A stretch of DNA of 64,000 nucleotides from Bradyrhizobium canariense (GTDB lineage: Bacteria; Pseudomonadota; Alphaproteobacteria; Rhizobiales; Xanthobacteraceae), in NCBI RefSeq assembly GCF_019402665.1, contig NZ_VSST01000009.1, positions 1-64,000 of the forward strand, given 5' to 3'. The translations under genes were made by a program, and so were the position numbers. Numbering within the stretch: position 1 is the first letter of the stretch; every line of letters begins with the position of its first letter. A model generated the notes under the pieces. It did not search any database, had not been told where the DNA came from, and saw only the letters and a list, made by a program, of their open reading frames with translations. Below, piece after piece: positions 1 to 10,714 of the stretch.

Positions 1-114
1 CGCAAGCGGGAGAGGGGGAGGAGAGAGCGACAGCGTCTTCGCGCATGACGAATGCCGCCAGCGCGGTTAGACTACCCCCACAAAAACAAGACGAATTGTC
101 CGGGGAGGACAGAC

Positions 115-1269
115 GTGCATCAGGGACGTGTCGTTTACGGCGCGATCGAGGAAGTCGTGTTCGGCCACCCCGCGGCCGAGGCCGTGGTCGCCCAGATGGA
201 CCGGCTGGGGACGCGCCGTGCCTTCCTGATGGTGTCGGGCACGCTGAACCGGCAGACCGACGAAATCGCGAAGATCACACAAGCCCTGGGCGCACGTTGC
301 GCGGGCGTCTTCGATGCCATGCCGGCGCACACCCCGCGGGAGGCGGTGATCGCCGCCACCAATGCGGCGCGCGAGGCCGGCGCCGACCTGATCGTCACCG
401 TGGGCGGCGGCTCGATCACCGACGGCGCCAAGGCGGTGCAGCTCTGCCTCGCCAACGGCATCGACGATGTCGACGGCATCGAGCGCATCCGCGTGCACAA
501 GGGCGTCGCGCCGGAAATGACGGCGCCTGTCGTGCGCCAGATCAGCGTGCCGACCACGATCGCCGGCGGCGAGTTCAGCGCGATCGCTGGCGTCACCGAC
601 CGCAGCACGCACGTGAAGCAGATGCTGCGCCATCCGCTGACGGTGCCGCGCGCGACCATTCTCGACCCCGCCATCACCGTGCACACGCCGGAATGGCTGT
701 TCCTCTCGACCGGCATCCGCGCGATCGATCATTGCGTCGAGGCGATCTGCTCGCCGGAGACGCATCCCTATGCCGACGCGCAGTCGGTCAAGGGCCTCGC
801 GATGCTCGCCGACGCGCTGCCACGGGTGAAGGCTGACCCTGCTGACCTCGATGCGCGCATGGATGCGCAGATCGGCACCTGGCTGTCGATGGGCGCCCTC
901 GCCGCCGGCGTGCCGATGGGCGCAAGCCACGGCATCGGCTACGTGCTGGGCGCGGCCTTCGACGTGCCGCATGGCTACACCTCCTGCATCATGCTGCCGG
1001 CCGTGATGCGCTGGAATGCGCCCGACAATGCCGAGCGCCAGATGATCGTCGCGGCCGCAATGGGCTTTCCGGGTCACAAGGCGGCCGACGTGCTCGATGC
1101 CTTCATCCGCTCGCTCGGCATGCCGCGCAGCCTCGCCGATGTACGCGTCACGCCGGAGCATTTCGACGCCATCGCCGAACAGGCGATGCGCACACCCTGG
1201 GTGCCGCGCAACCCGCGCAAGATCGACGGTCCCGCGCAGGTGCGCGAAATCCTGCTTCTTGCCGCATGA
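115..1269 (+). CDS. Iron-containing alcohol dehydrogenase family protein (maleylacetate reductase-like)
   Basis: Predicted NAD(P)-dependent, metal-dependent oxidoreductase of the Fe-ADH family, 384 aa, cytosolic. The N-terminal half has a glycine-rich nucleotide loop (VGGGSITDGAK). The C-terminal half has metal-ligand histidines H272 and H286, 14 residues apart as in FucO. The residue four after H272, usually a second His (HxxxH), is Tyr276. I chose GTG at 115 because a strong GGGGAGG lies 6 nt upstream; an in-frame ATG at 52 would add 21 poorly conserved-looking residues. The gene is followed after 18 nt by an acyl-CoA ligase, so the two are probably co-transcribed and may supply or oxidise an acid intermediate. 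Substrate unknown. Bases 1-114 hold no gene I can support. Confidence 0.85.
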   Translation: MHQGRVVYGAIEEVVFGHPAAEAVVAQMDRLGTRRAFLMVSGTLNRQTDEIAKITQALGARCAGVFDAMPAHTPREAVIAATNAAREAGADLIVTVGGGSITDGAKAVQLCLANGIDDVDGIERIRVHKGVAPEMTAPVVRQISVPTTIAGGEFSAIAGVTDRSTHVKQMLRHPLTVPRATILDPAITVHTPEWLFLSTGIRAIDHCVEAICSPETHPYADAQSVKGLAMLADALPRVKADPADLDARMDAQIGTWLSMGALAAGVPMGASHGIGYVLGAAFDVPHGYTSCIMLPAVMRWNAPDNAERQMIVAAAMGFPGHKAADVLDAFIRSLGMPRSLADVRVTPEHFDAIAEQAMRTPWVPRNPRKIDGPAQVREILLLAA

Positions 1270-1287
1270 TCTAAAGCCGGAGGACCG

Positions 1288-2838
1288 ATGTATCCAGGTC
1301 AGCATGCCCGCCTGCGTCCGCTCCAGCCCGCCTTCATCATGGCGGCGAGCGGCGAGGCCGTCACCTATCGCGAGTTGGAGGCGCGCAGCAATCGTCTGGC
1401 GCATCTGTTCCGCAGGCACGGCTTGAAGCGGCTCGACCACTACTCGATCTTCATGGAGAACAATTCGCGCTATCTCGAAGCCTGCGGCGCCGGCGAGCGC
1501 TCCGGGCTGTACTACACCTGCATCAACTCCTTCCTGACGCCGGGCGAGCTCGCCTATCTCCTCGTCAACAGCCAGTCGAAGATCCTGATCACGTCGATGG
1601 CGAAGCTCGACATCGCACGGGAGGCGATCAAGGCCTGCCCCGATATCAAGCTCTGCGTCGTCGCCGACGGCCCCGGCGAGAGTGACCGTATCGTCGGCCT
1701 CGCCGAGGTCACGGCCGATCTGCCGACGACGCCGATTGCAGATGAATGTCTGGGTACCGCGATGCTCTATTCATCGGGCACAACGGGACGGCCGAAAGGC
1801 ATTTTGCGGCCGCTGCCGGAGGAGCCACCGAAGCACAATCTGCCGCTGTTCGATTTCCTGACCAAGCTTTGGCACTATCGCGAGGGCATGGTCTATCTGT
1901 CGCCGGCGCCGCTCTATCACTCCGCGCCGCAGGCCGCGGTCAACCTGACAATCCGGATGGGCGGCACCGCGATCATCATGGAGAATTACGATCCCGAGCG
2001 TTACCTCCAGCTCGTCGAGCAATGGGGTATCACTCACACGCAGCTGGTGCCGACGATGTTCTCGCGCATGCTGAAGCTGCCGGAGGAGGTGCGCACGCGC
2101 TACGACCTCTCCTCGCTCGATATCGCGATCCATGCCGCCGCGCCCTGCCCGGCGCTGGTGAAGGACGACATGATCAAATGGTGGGGACCGATCATCCACG
2201 AATATTACGGTGCGACCGAAGGCCTTGGCTTCACCGCCTGCGACAGCGCGGAATGGCTGGCCCATCGCGGCACCGTCGGCAAGGTGCTGCTCGGCGACCT
2301 CCATATTCTCGACGAAAACATGAAGCCATGCCCGACCGGCACGCCGGGTCAGGTCTGGTTCAAGACGGCCTCACCGTTCGAATATTTCAACGACCCGGAG
2401 AAGACCAAGGAAGCGCGCTCGGCCGACGGCAGCATGAGCACGGTTGGCGACGTCGGCTATGTCGATGCCGATCGGTTCCTGTACCTCACCGACCGCGCGA
2501 CTTTCATGATCATCTCCGGCGGCGTGAACATCTATCCGCAGGAATGCGAAAATCTGCTGATCACCCATCCGAAGGTCGCGGACGCCGCGGTGTTCGGCGT
2601 GCCCAATCCCGATCTCGGTGAAGAGGTGAAGGCGGTGGTGCAGCCGATGCCCGGCGTCGTGCCGGACGAGGCGCTCGTCGAAGAGCTGATCGCGTTCTGC
2701 GGGGCGTCGCTGTCACGGCAGAAGGTGCCGCGCTCGGTCGATTTCGAGAAGGAGTTGCCGCGGCTGCCGACGGGGAAGCTGTACAAGCGGCTGCTAAGGG
2801 ACCGGTATTGGGGGAACAAGGCGTCGCGGATTGTGTGA
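1288..2838 (+). CDS. AMP-forming acyl-CoA synthetase (acid-CoA ligase)
   Basis: ANL-superfamily ligase of 516 aa that would activate a carboxylic acid to its CoA thioester via an acyl-adenylate. The P-loop-like motif YSSGTTGRPKG is at residues 161-171. A downstream YGATEG motif and the C-terminal lysine context PTGKLYKR are present, so the catalytic machinery looks intact. The start at 1288 has a GGAGG just upstream. It sits 18 nt after the Fe-ADH gene. The substrate cannot be read from sequence; the ABC importer downstream and the carboxylase/dehydrogenase genes beyond suggest catabolism of an imported acid or amide, but that is inference. Confidence 0.9.
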   Translation: MYPGQHARLRPLQPAFIMAASGEAVTYRELEARSNRLAHLFRRHGLKRLDHYSIFMENNSRYLEACGAGERSGLYYTCINSFLTPGELAYLLVNSQSKILITSMAKLDIAREAIKACPDIKLCVVADGPGESDRIVGLAEVTADLPTTPIADECLGTAMLYSSGTTGRPKGILRPLPEEPPKHNLPLFDFLTKLWHYREGMVYLSPAPLYHSAPQAAVNLTIRMGGTAIIMENYDPERYLQLVEQWGITHTQLVPTMFSRMLKLPEEVRTRYDLSSLDIAIHAAAPCPALVKDDMIKWWGPIIHEYYGATEGLGFTACDSAEWLAHRGTVGKVLLGDLHILDENMKPCPTGTPGQVWFKTASPFEYFNDPEKTKEARSADGSMSTVGDVGYVDADRFLYLTDRATFMIISGGVNIYPQECENLLITHPKVADAAVFGVPNPDLGEEVKAVVQPMPGVVPDEALVEELIAFCGASLSRQKVPRSVDFEKELPRLPTGKLYKRLLRDRYWGNKASRIV

Positions 2839-2848
2839 AGTCGCAGCT

Positions 2849-2975
2849 GTCGTCCTGGCGAAAGCCAGGACCGATACCGCGTGATCTCACAACTGAAGAA
2901 GGTAGCAATCCCGAGCGACCAATCTTCGCCAAACACCTCCCTGGGGTGTTGGGTCCTGGCGTTCGCCAGGACGAC
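2849..2975. repeat. Palindromic intergenic repeat, family A, copy 1
   Basis: The two ends are inverted copies of a GTCGTCCTGGCGAAAGCCAGGAC-type arm (about 20 bp, itself an internal hairpin around CTGGCGAAAGCCAG), separated by a variable middle that ends in TCGCCAAACACCTCCCTGGGGTG. The same arms and the CCAAACA...CTTGGGGTAATGGGTCCTGG middle recur at 14457, 41961 and 60200. This copy lies between two same-strand genes. The rest of this 303-base gap (2976-3141) holds the leader and RBS of the next gene and nothing else I recognise. Confidence 0.85.
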
Positions 2976-3141
2976 GCGGGAGGGACGTCTCTCAATTTGT
3001 GAGAGAACCGCCCCTGCGCCCGCGTCATCCGAATTGCCGAGAGGCCCTCCGTCCTTGCCGGTTGCCTCACCGCGCCTGCGTCGCTATCGTCCTGACAAAC
3101 AGGCCAAAAGGCCGAAAAGACTAAGTCCAGGGAGGACGAGG

Positions 3142-4740
3142 ATGCGGAGCGTACGGGCGCTCGCCGCGACGGCGGCGCTGTCTTTGCTGGCGTTTTCGAC
3201 GATCGCATCGGCCGGCGAACCAAAGCAGGGCGGGATCCTGCGGATGTATCACCGCGACAGCCCGGCCAATGCGTCCATCCTGGAGGGCGCGACATATTCG
3301 ATCAACGTGCCCTTCATGGGAGTGTTCAACAATCTCGTCATCTACGACCAGCACATTGCGCAGAATAGCCCTGATACCCTGAGGCCAGAGCTGGCCGAGA
3401 GCTGGTCCTGGAGCGGCGACAACAAGAAGCTGACCTTCAAACTGCGCCAGGGCGTCAAGTGGCATGACGGCAAGCCGTTCACGTCGGCCGACGTCAAATG
3501 CACCTTCGATCTCCTGATGGGCAAATCGCAACAAAAGCTGCGGCAGAATCCGCGCAAAGCCTGGTACAGCGAGGTTAACGATGTCACGCCGAACGGTGAT
3601 TTCGAGGTCTCCTTCGATCTGAAGCGGCCGCAGCCTTCGCTGCTGGCGATGCTCGCATCCGGCTATACTCCGATCTATCCCTGTCACGTCTCGCCGGCGG
3701 AGATGCGCACCCATCCGGTCGGAACCGGCCCGTTCAGATTCGTCGAGTTCAGGGCCAATGAATCGATCAAGCTGACGCGAAACACGGACTATTGGAAGAA
3801 GGGCCTGCCCTATCTCGACGGCATCGAGTACACGATCATCACGAACCGCTCCACCGCGATCCTCGCCTTCGTCGCCGGCAAGTTCGACATGACCTTCCCG
3901 ACGCACATCACGATCCCGCTCCTCAAGGACATCAAGTCGCAGGCGCCGAACGCCCTCTGCGTCGTCGAGCCGACCAACGTTTCGACCAACATCATCGTCA
4001 ATTCGGCGTCCCCGCCGTTCGACAACATCGACATCCGCCGGGCCATGGCGATGGCGCTCGACCGCAAGGCCTTCGTCGACATCCTGTTCGAAGGCCAGGC
4101 CGATATCGGTGGCACTATGCTGCCGCCGCCGCAGGGCATCTGGGGCATGCCCAAGGACAAGCTGGAGACCATTCCAGGCTATGGCCCGAACGTGAATGCG
4201 AGCCGGGATGAGGCCAGGAAGCTGATGCAGAAGGCGGGCTACGGTCCCGACAAGCACTTGGCGGTGAAGGTCTCGACGCGCAATCTCGCGGAATATCGCG
4301 ATCCCGCGGTGATCCTGATCGACCAGCTCAAGAGCATCTATATCGACGGCGAGCTCGACGTCGTGGAAACCGCGAACTGGTTCCCGAAGGTTGCACGCAA
4401 GGATTACATGCTCGGCCTCAACTTGACCGGCAATTCCGTCGACGATCCTGACCAGTCTTTCTACGAAAACTATTCCTGCGGCTCGGAGCGGAACTACACC
4501 AATTATTGCAACAAGGAGATCGAGATGCTGTTCGACCTGCAATCGCAGGAGATCGACGTCGGCAAGCGCAAGCAACTGGTCTGGGACATCGACAAGAAGC
4601 TGCAGGAGGATGTCGCCCGCCCGATCATCTTCCATGCGCGGGCCGGCACCTGCTGGCAGCCTTATGTCAAGGGCGTGACGATCATGTCGAACAGCTCCTA
4701 TAACGGCTTTCGCTACGAGGACGTCTGGCTCGACAAGTAG
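3142..4740 (+). CDS. ABC transporter substrate-binding protein, family 5 (peptide/nickel type)
   Basis: Periplasmic solute-binding protein of 532 aa. A signal peptide is clear: basic start MRSVR, hydrophobic core, cleavage after ASA (residue 24). The mature start EPKQGGILR and the WKKGLPYLDG segment are typical of the DppA/OppA family. The ATG at 3142 is preceded by GGAGGACGAG; an in-frame upstream start at 2881 would run through repeat A and bury the signal peptide, so I rejected it. It heads a five-gene importer operon with two permeases and two ATPases. Ligand unknown: family 5 proteins bind peptides, but also many non-peptide ligands. Confidence 0.93.
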   Translation: MRSVRALAATAALSLLAFSTIASAGEPKQGGILRMYHRDSPANASILEGATYSINVPFMGVFNNLVIYDQHIAQNSPDTLRPELAESWSWSGDNKKLTFKLRQGVKWHDGKPFTSADVKCTFDLLMGKSQQKLRQNPRKAWYSEVNDVTPNGDFEVSFDLKRPQPSLLAMLASGYTPIYPCHVSPAEMRTHPVGTGPFRFVEFRANESIKLTRNTDYWKKGLPYLDGIEYTIITNRSTAILAFVAGKFDMTFPTHITIPLLKDIKSQAPNALCVVEPTNVSTNIIVNSASPPFDNIDIRRAMAMALDRKAFVDILFEGQADIGGTMLPPPQGIWGMPKDKLETIPGYGPNVNASRDEARKLMQKAGYGPDKHLAVKVSTRNLAEYRDPAVILIDQLKSIYIDGELDVVETANWFPKVARKDYMLGLNLTGNSVDDPDQSFYENYSCGSERNYTNYCNKEIEMLFDLQSQEIDVGKRKQLVWDIDKKLQEDVARPIIFHARAGTCWQPYVKGVTIMSNSSYNGFRYEDVWLDK

Positions 4741-4782
4741 CGCGCAAGACTGACGACTAGCGGCTCGACAGGAGGGCGCGGG

Positions 4783-5730
4783 ATGTTTGCCTATCTGGTG
4801 CGGCGCCTGTTTCTGATGCTCGTGACCCTGTTCGGGATCTCGGTCGTCATCTTCTTCCTGCTGCGTATCGTTCCCGGGAATATCGTCGACATCCTGTTTG
4901 CCGCGGCCGGCTATGTCGATCCCGCCGACAAGGCCAATCTGGAAAAAGAGCTCGGCATCGACCAGCCACTGGTGGTGCAATATTGGCACTGGATCAGCGG
5001 CTTTCTGCGCGGGGACTTTGGTTACTCCTATGTCTCGGAGAAGCCGGCGCTTCAGGAAATCCTGCCACGGATCCCGATCACCGCACGGCTCGCCGGCCTA
5101 GCGCTGTTATTCTCGGCATCGATCGGCATTCCCCTGGGCGTGATCAGCGCGGTGAAGCAGGGAACGAGGCTCGATTACGCGTTGCGTGTGGTGAGCCTGA
5201 GCGGATTGTCGCTGCCATCGTTCTGGCTCGGCCTGCTCATTCTCACCGCATCGGTCGCGATGTTCAACCAGATGCCGATCTTCAATCCCAATCCGCAGAC
5301 CTGGCTGGAAGCGTTTGCGACCTATGCCGTGCCCGCCGCCGCCGTCGGCTTCCGTAGCGCGGCACTGACCATGCGCATCACGCGATCCTCGATGCTGGAG
5401 GTGTTGCGGCAGGACTATATCCGCACCGCGCGTGCCAAGGGCGCATCGGATGCCGCCGTGAACTATCAGCATGCGCTCAAGAACGCGATTTTGCCCGTCA
5501 TCACCGTGATCGGCATCGAGGCAGCGTTCCTGATCGGTGGCCTTATCGTGACGGAGACCGTGTTTAACATCCCCGGCGTCGCCCGCTTCCTGGTCGAGGC
5601 GATTCGCTGGCGCGATTATCCGATCGTGCAGAACCTGGTGATGCTGATTGCCATCGTCGTGGTGAGCGCGAATTTTATCGTCGACATGCTCTACGCCGTG
5701 TTCGACCCGCGTATCCGGTACACGGATTAG
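4783..5730 (+). CDS. ABC transporter permease, DppB/OppB type
   Basis: Inner-membrane permease of 315 aa. It opens with the typical MFAYLVRRLFLMLVTLFGIS membrane segment and has further hydrophobic segments plus the inner-membrane coupling motif region around YIRTARAKGASD. ATG at 4783 follows an AGGAGGGCG ribosome site. It pairs with the DppC-type permease that follows after a 9-nt gap to form the importer channel. Length matches the family. Specificity is set by the binding protein and is not known. Confidence 0.93.
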   Translation: MFAYLVRRLFLMLVTLFGISVVIFFLLRIVPGNIVDILFAAAGYVDPADKANLEKELGIDQPLVVQYWHWISGFLRGDFGYSYVSEKPALQEILPRIPITARLAGLALLFSASIGIPLGVISAVKQGTRLDYALRVVSLSGLSLPSFWLGLLILTASVAMFNQMPIFNPNPQTWLEAFATYAVPAAAVGFRSAALTMRITRSSMLEVLRQDYIRTARAKGASDAAVNYQHALKNAILPVITVIGIEAAFLIGGLIVTETVFNIPGVARFLVEAIRWRDYPIVQNLVMLIAIVVVSANFIVDMLYAVFDPRIRYTD

Positions 5731-5739
5731 GAGAGATTG

Positions 5740-6632
5740 TTGGCTGCGATCGACTATGACGTTGAACTGAGGCGCGCCGGGGCGCACGCGACCGTCGGCT
5801 GGCGCCGCGTGCTGTTTTTGGCGCAGCGGCATGTGCTGGGTGCAGCCGGGCTCGTCATCATGACCCTGTTCGTGTTCACCGCGATCTTCGCCGACTTCAT
5901 CGCGCGTTACGATCCGCTGACGATCGACGCCGCCCGGGCACTGGCGCGCCCAAGCCTGACCCACTGGATGGGCACGGACTCCTTCGGCCGCGATGTCTTC
6001 AGCCGCATCATTCATGGCGCGCGGATCTCGCTCGCGGTGGGCATCGGCTCAACGGCGCTCGGCGGCAGCATCGGCGTGATCGTCGGCCTCACCTCCGGCT
6101 ATCTCTCCGGCTGGGTCGATCTCGTGTTCCAGCGTGTGTCCGACGTTCTCCAGGCGCTGCCGCTTCTGGTGCTCGCCCTGATCATGACCGCAGCGCTTGG
6201 GCCGTCCTTGCCGAACGTCATCATTGCGATCGCCATTCCGCTGATCCCGACCGTCTCGCGCGTCATCCGCGCCAACACGCTGGCGCTGCGCGAGCTGCCA
6301 TTCATCGAGGCCGCCAAGTCGATCGGCATGAGCGAGGTACGCATTGCGCTCCGCCACGTGCTGCCGAACACGCTGGCGCCGTTGATCGTGCTCGCGACCG
6401 CCCAGCTCGGCTCGACCATCCTCACCGAAGCCTCGCTCTCCTTCCTCGGCCTCGGCATTCCCGAGCCTTACCCGTCGTGGGGCCGCATGCTCTCGGAATC
6501 CGCCGCCGAATATGTCCGCACGGCGCCCTGGCTGGTGATCTTCCCGGGCATCGCCATCAGTCTCGCGGTGTTCGGCGCCAATCTGTTCGGCGACGCCTTG
6601 CGCGACATCCTCGATCCCCGGCAGCGCGGCTG

Positions 6633-6633
<1 letters not shown>
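5740..6633 (+). CDS. ABC transporter permease, DppC/OppC type
   Basis: Second permease subunit, 297 aa, with a cytoplasmic N-terminus, a first membrane segment near residues 30-50 and the conserved [22 protein letters not shown] block that marks DppC proteins. There is no ATG near the start: adjacent TTG codons lie at 5737 and 5740. I prefer 5740 because GGAG at 5730-5733 is then 6 nt away; the choice changes one residue. The stop codon overlaps the next ATG (TGATG), so translation is probably coupled to the ATPase gene. Confidence 0.92.
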
Positions 6634-7636
<1,003 letters not shown>

Positions 7637-7640
<4 letters not shown>

Positions 7641-8632
7641 CCGAGGTGCTGCTCGAAGTCACCGATCTCAAGAAGCACTATCCGGTGCGCGCCGGCGTGT
7701 TGCGTCGGCAAATCGGCACGGTGCATGCGGTCGACGGCGTCTCGTTTTCGGTTGGGGTGGGCGAGACGCTGGGCCTCGTCGGCGAATCCGGCTGCGGCAA
7801 ATCGACGGTGGCTCGCAGCGTGCTGCGGCTAGTGGAGCCGACCTCAGGCCAGATCCGGCTCGAGGGCGAAGACATCACCCATCTCTCCAAGTCCGCGCTG
7901 CGGCCGCACCGCCGTTCGATGCAGATCGTATTCCAGGATCCGTTCGCCTCGCTCAACCCGCGCATGACCGCAGGCGACATCGTCGGCGAGCCGCTGTTCG
8001 TGCACGGGCTCGCGACCGGCAAGGCGCTGGAGGCGCGTACCGCACAGCTGTTCGAGCAGGTCGGCCTGCGGCCTGACCAGATGCGCAGCTTCCCGCATCA
8101 ATTCTCCGGCGGCCAGCGCCAACGCATCTGCATCGCTCGCGCGCTGGCGCTCGGGCCCCGCCTGATCGTCTGCGACGAGCCGGTCTCCGCGCTCGACGTC
8201 TCGATCCAGGCACAGGTGATCAACCTCCTGATCGACCTGCAACGCGAGCACGGCTTCTCCTATCTCTTCATCGCCCATGATCTCGCGGTGGTCGCCCATA
8301 TCAGCCACCGCGTCGCCGTGATGTATCTCGGTCGCATCGTCGAGATTTCCGACAAGGACGAGCTGTTCCGTAATCCGCGCCATCCCTACACGCAGGCCCT
8401 GCTCGCCTCGGTGCCGGTCGCCAACCCGCTCGCCAAAAAGCTCGTTCCGCTGGTCGACGGCGACGTGCCAAGCCCGGTCAATCCGCCGCCGGGATGCGCG
8501 TTTCACACCCGCTGCCGGTTTGCGATGGAGCGATGCAGGATAGAGCGGCCGGTGTTGGTGGATGCCGGTGACGGGCACCGGGTGGCGTGCTTGCTCAACG
8601 AGGGGACGGGGCGACCAAATGCGATGTCGTAG
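7637..8632 (+). CDS. ABC transporter ATP-binding protein, DppF/OppF type
   Basis: Second ATPase, 331 aa. Walker [10 protein letters not shown], signature FSGGQRQR and Walker [13 protein letters not shown] are intact, and the C-terminal extension contains [15 protein letters not shown]. It starts with a 4-nt ATGA overlap on the previous ATPase and completes the importer operon that begins at 3142. Its stop codon TAG (8630-8632) lies inside the first arm of an intergenic palindromic repeat, so the repeat's insertion probably set the present C-terminus. Confidence 0.94.
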
Positions 8633-8720
8633 GGTGGGCAAAGCGAAGCGTGCCCACCATTCAATCGCAATCGCCGCACGATGGTGGGCACGGCGCTGCG
8701 CGCCTTTGCCCACCCTACGA
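8629..8720. repeat. Palindromic intergenic repeat, family C, copy 1
   Basis: Left arm GTAGGGTGGGCAAAGCGAAGCGTGCCCACC and right arm GGTGGGCACGG...CGCCTTTGCCCACCCTAC are near-perfect inverted copies around a short centre. A second copy is at 45275. The element lies between convergent genes, where its hairpin could act as a two-way terminator. It supplies the stop codon of the upstream ATPase gene. Confidence 0.85.
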
Positions 8721-8737
8721 TAGCTACACTTGCCGCT

Positions 8738-10714
8738 CTACCCAGCCCCGATCTCGGCGACAATCTTCCCCGTCGTCACCTGCTCGCCCTCGGCGACGTC
8801 GATCGCGGCGACGACGCCGTCGATGCCGGCCTTGTGGACGTGCTCCATCTTCATCGCTTCCAACGTCAGCACCGGTTGACCGGCGGTGACGCGGTCGCCC
8901 GGCTTGACCAGGACGGCAACGACGCGGCCGTTCATGGCGGCACGGACCTTGCCGTCGCCGCCGTTGCTTGCGGCCGCCTTTGGCGCGGCGAGCGTGAGAT
9001 CGGTCGCCGCAAGCGGGATGCCGCGGCGCTGGAGGTACAGCCGGTCGCCGTCGCGCAGGAATTTCGCGCTGTCCGTCACGCCGTCATGGCGGAAGCGGAT
9101 CACGTCGAAATCGAGCTGGTCGATCTCGAACTTGTCCTGCCGGCCGTCGCTGCCAACAATGTAGCTGCCATCGCGTTCGCGCCAGAGTTCGAGCTCATAC
9201 CCATGGCCTGCGATCTCGATCTTCGCCGGTAGCGGGAACGTTGCCGCGAGGCTCCGTCCGCGGCGCCACGCCGGTGCCTGCGGGTTCGTGACGTAGAGCA
9301 GCAGGCCAGCCAAAGCGATATCGAATGCGGCGTCCGCGCGCGGCGCCAGCAACTCGTCGCGGTGCGCGCCAATGAACGCCGTGGTCGCCTCGCCTTTGGC
9401 GAAGCCGGAATGACGCAGGCATGCCATCAGGAAGGCCTGATTGGTGGTGACGCCGAAAGCGGTGAGCTGCTCCAGGCCGACGATCAGGCGCGCCCTCGCC
9501 TCCTCGCGTGTCGCGCCATGGCCGATGACCTTGGCGATCATGGAATCGTAGAACGGCGGAATCTCGGAGCCCGATTGCAGCGCGTGCTCGACGCGAATGC
9601 CGTCAGGCACCTGCCAGCGCGCCATGCGCCCGGACTGCGGCATGAAATCATGCGCGGCATCCTCGGAGCACAGCCGCACCTCGATGGCGTGGCCTGTGAA
9701 GTGAATGTCTTGCTGCTTGACCGACAACGGCTCGCCGCGCGCGACCCGCAGCTGCAGCTCGACGAGGTCGAGCCCGGTGATGGCCTCGGTCACGGGATGC
9801 TCGACCTGGAGGCGCGTATTCATTTCCATGAAATAGAATTCGCCGCTCGCGTCGAGCAGAAACTCCAGCGTGCCGGCTCCCTCGTAGCGCAGCGCCTTCA
9901 CCGCGGCGACCGCGACCTCGCCTATCTTTCCGCGCAGTTCCGGCGTCACGGCGGGCGACGGTGCCTCCTCGATCAGCTTCTGGTGCCGCCGCTGCACCGA
10001 GCAGTCGCGCTCGCCAAGATGGATGGCATTGCCATGGCTGTCGCCGAACACCTGAATTTCGATGTGACGAGGATTTTGGATGGCGCGTTCGAGGATCACC
10101 GTCGGATCGCCAAACGCCGCCTTCGCTTCGGACCGCGCGCTCCGCAGAGCATCGGGAAATGAGGCGGCGTCGGTGACGAGCCGCATGCCGCGCCCACCGC
10201 CGCCGGCAACCGCCTTGATCATCACGGGGAAGCCGATCTTTTTGGCTTCCGCGAGCATGACCTCATCGCCCTGGTCCGCACCCTGATAGCCGGGCACAAC
10301 GGGCACGCCGGCCTTGTTCATGATCTCCTTGGCACCGGCCTTGTTGCCCATCGACTCGATCGCCTGCGGCGAGGGACCGATGAAGACGAGGCCGGCATCC
10401 TTGCAGGCCTGCGCAAACTCCTCGTTCTCGGCGAGGAAGCCATAGCCGGGATGAACGGCATCCGCGCCGCTGGCCTTTGCGGCCGCAACGATCGCGGGAA
10501 TGTTGAGGTAGGACTGCGCCGGCAGCGGCTCGCCGATGCGCACGGCCTGGTCGGCCTGTTGCACATGGAGCGCGTCGTAATCCGCATCCGAATAGATCGC
10601 GACGACACCGAGCCCGAGCTTCCGCGCACTGCGCATCACCCGCAACGCGATCTCGCCGCGATTGGCGATCAGGACCTTGAAGAACGGCCGGTGCTGCGTT
10701 GAACCGTTCCTCAT
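8738..10714 (-). CDS. Acyl-CoA carboxylase alpha subunit (biotin carboxylase + biotin carrier)
   Basis: Biotin-dependent carboxylase subunit of 658 aa. The biotin carboxylase domain fills roughly residues 10-460 (KVLIANRGEIA start, glycine-rich ATP-grasp loop GGGGRGM). A linker follows, then a biotinyl domain with attachment lysine K622 in the motif EAMKME. It carboxylates biotin with ATP and bicarbonate for transfer by the beta subunit. Its start overlaps the beta-subunit stop by 4 nt (ATGA), so the subunits are translated in step. The layout fits methylcrotonyl- or geranyl-CoA carboxylase better than propionyl-CoA carboxylase, but I cannot settle the substrate by eye. Confidence 0.92.
   Translation of the reverse strand: MRNGSTQHRPFFKVLIANRGEIALRVMRSARKLGLGVVAIYSDADYDALHVQQADQAVRIGEPLPAQSYLNIPAIVAAAKASGADAVHPGYGFLAENEEFAQACKDAGLVFIGPSPQAIESMGNKAGAKEIMNKAGVPVVPGYQGADQGDEVMLAEAKKIGFPVMIKAVAGGGGRGMRLVTDAASFPDALRSARSEAKAAFGDPTVILERAIQNPRHIEIQVFGDSHGNAIHLGERDCSVQRRHQKLIEEAPSPAVTPELRGKIGEVAVAAVKALRYEGAGTLEFLLDASGEFYFMEMNTRLQVEHPVTEAITGLDLVELQLRVARGEPLSVKQQDIHFTGHAIEVRLCSEDAAHDFMPQSGRMARWQVPDGIRVEHALQSGSEIPPFYDSMIAKVIGHGATREEARARLIVGLEQLTAFGVTTNQAFLMACLRHSGFAKGEATTAFIGAHRDELLAPRADAAFDIALAGLLLYVTNPQAPAWRRGRSLAATFPLPAKIEIAGHGYELELWRERDGSYIVGSDGRQDKFEIDQLDFDVIRFRHDGVTDSAKFLRDGDRLYLQRRGIPLAATDLTLAAPKAAASNGGDGKVRAAMNGRVVAVLVKPGDRVTAGQPVLTLEAMKMEHVHKAGIDGVVAAIDVAEGEQVTTGKIVAEIGAG

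Noticed and set aside
67..1440. 457-codon minus-strand frame opposite the alcohol dehydrogenase
   Set aside because: Crosses two plus-strand genes and shows no recognisable domain.
3121..4989. 622-codon minus-strand frame opposite the solute-binding protein
   Set aside because: Shadow of the plus-strand gene, which has a signal peptide and family motifs.
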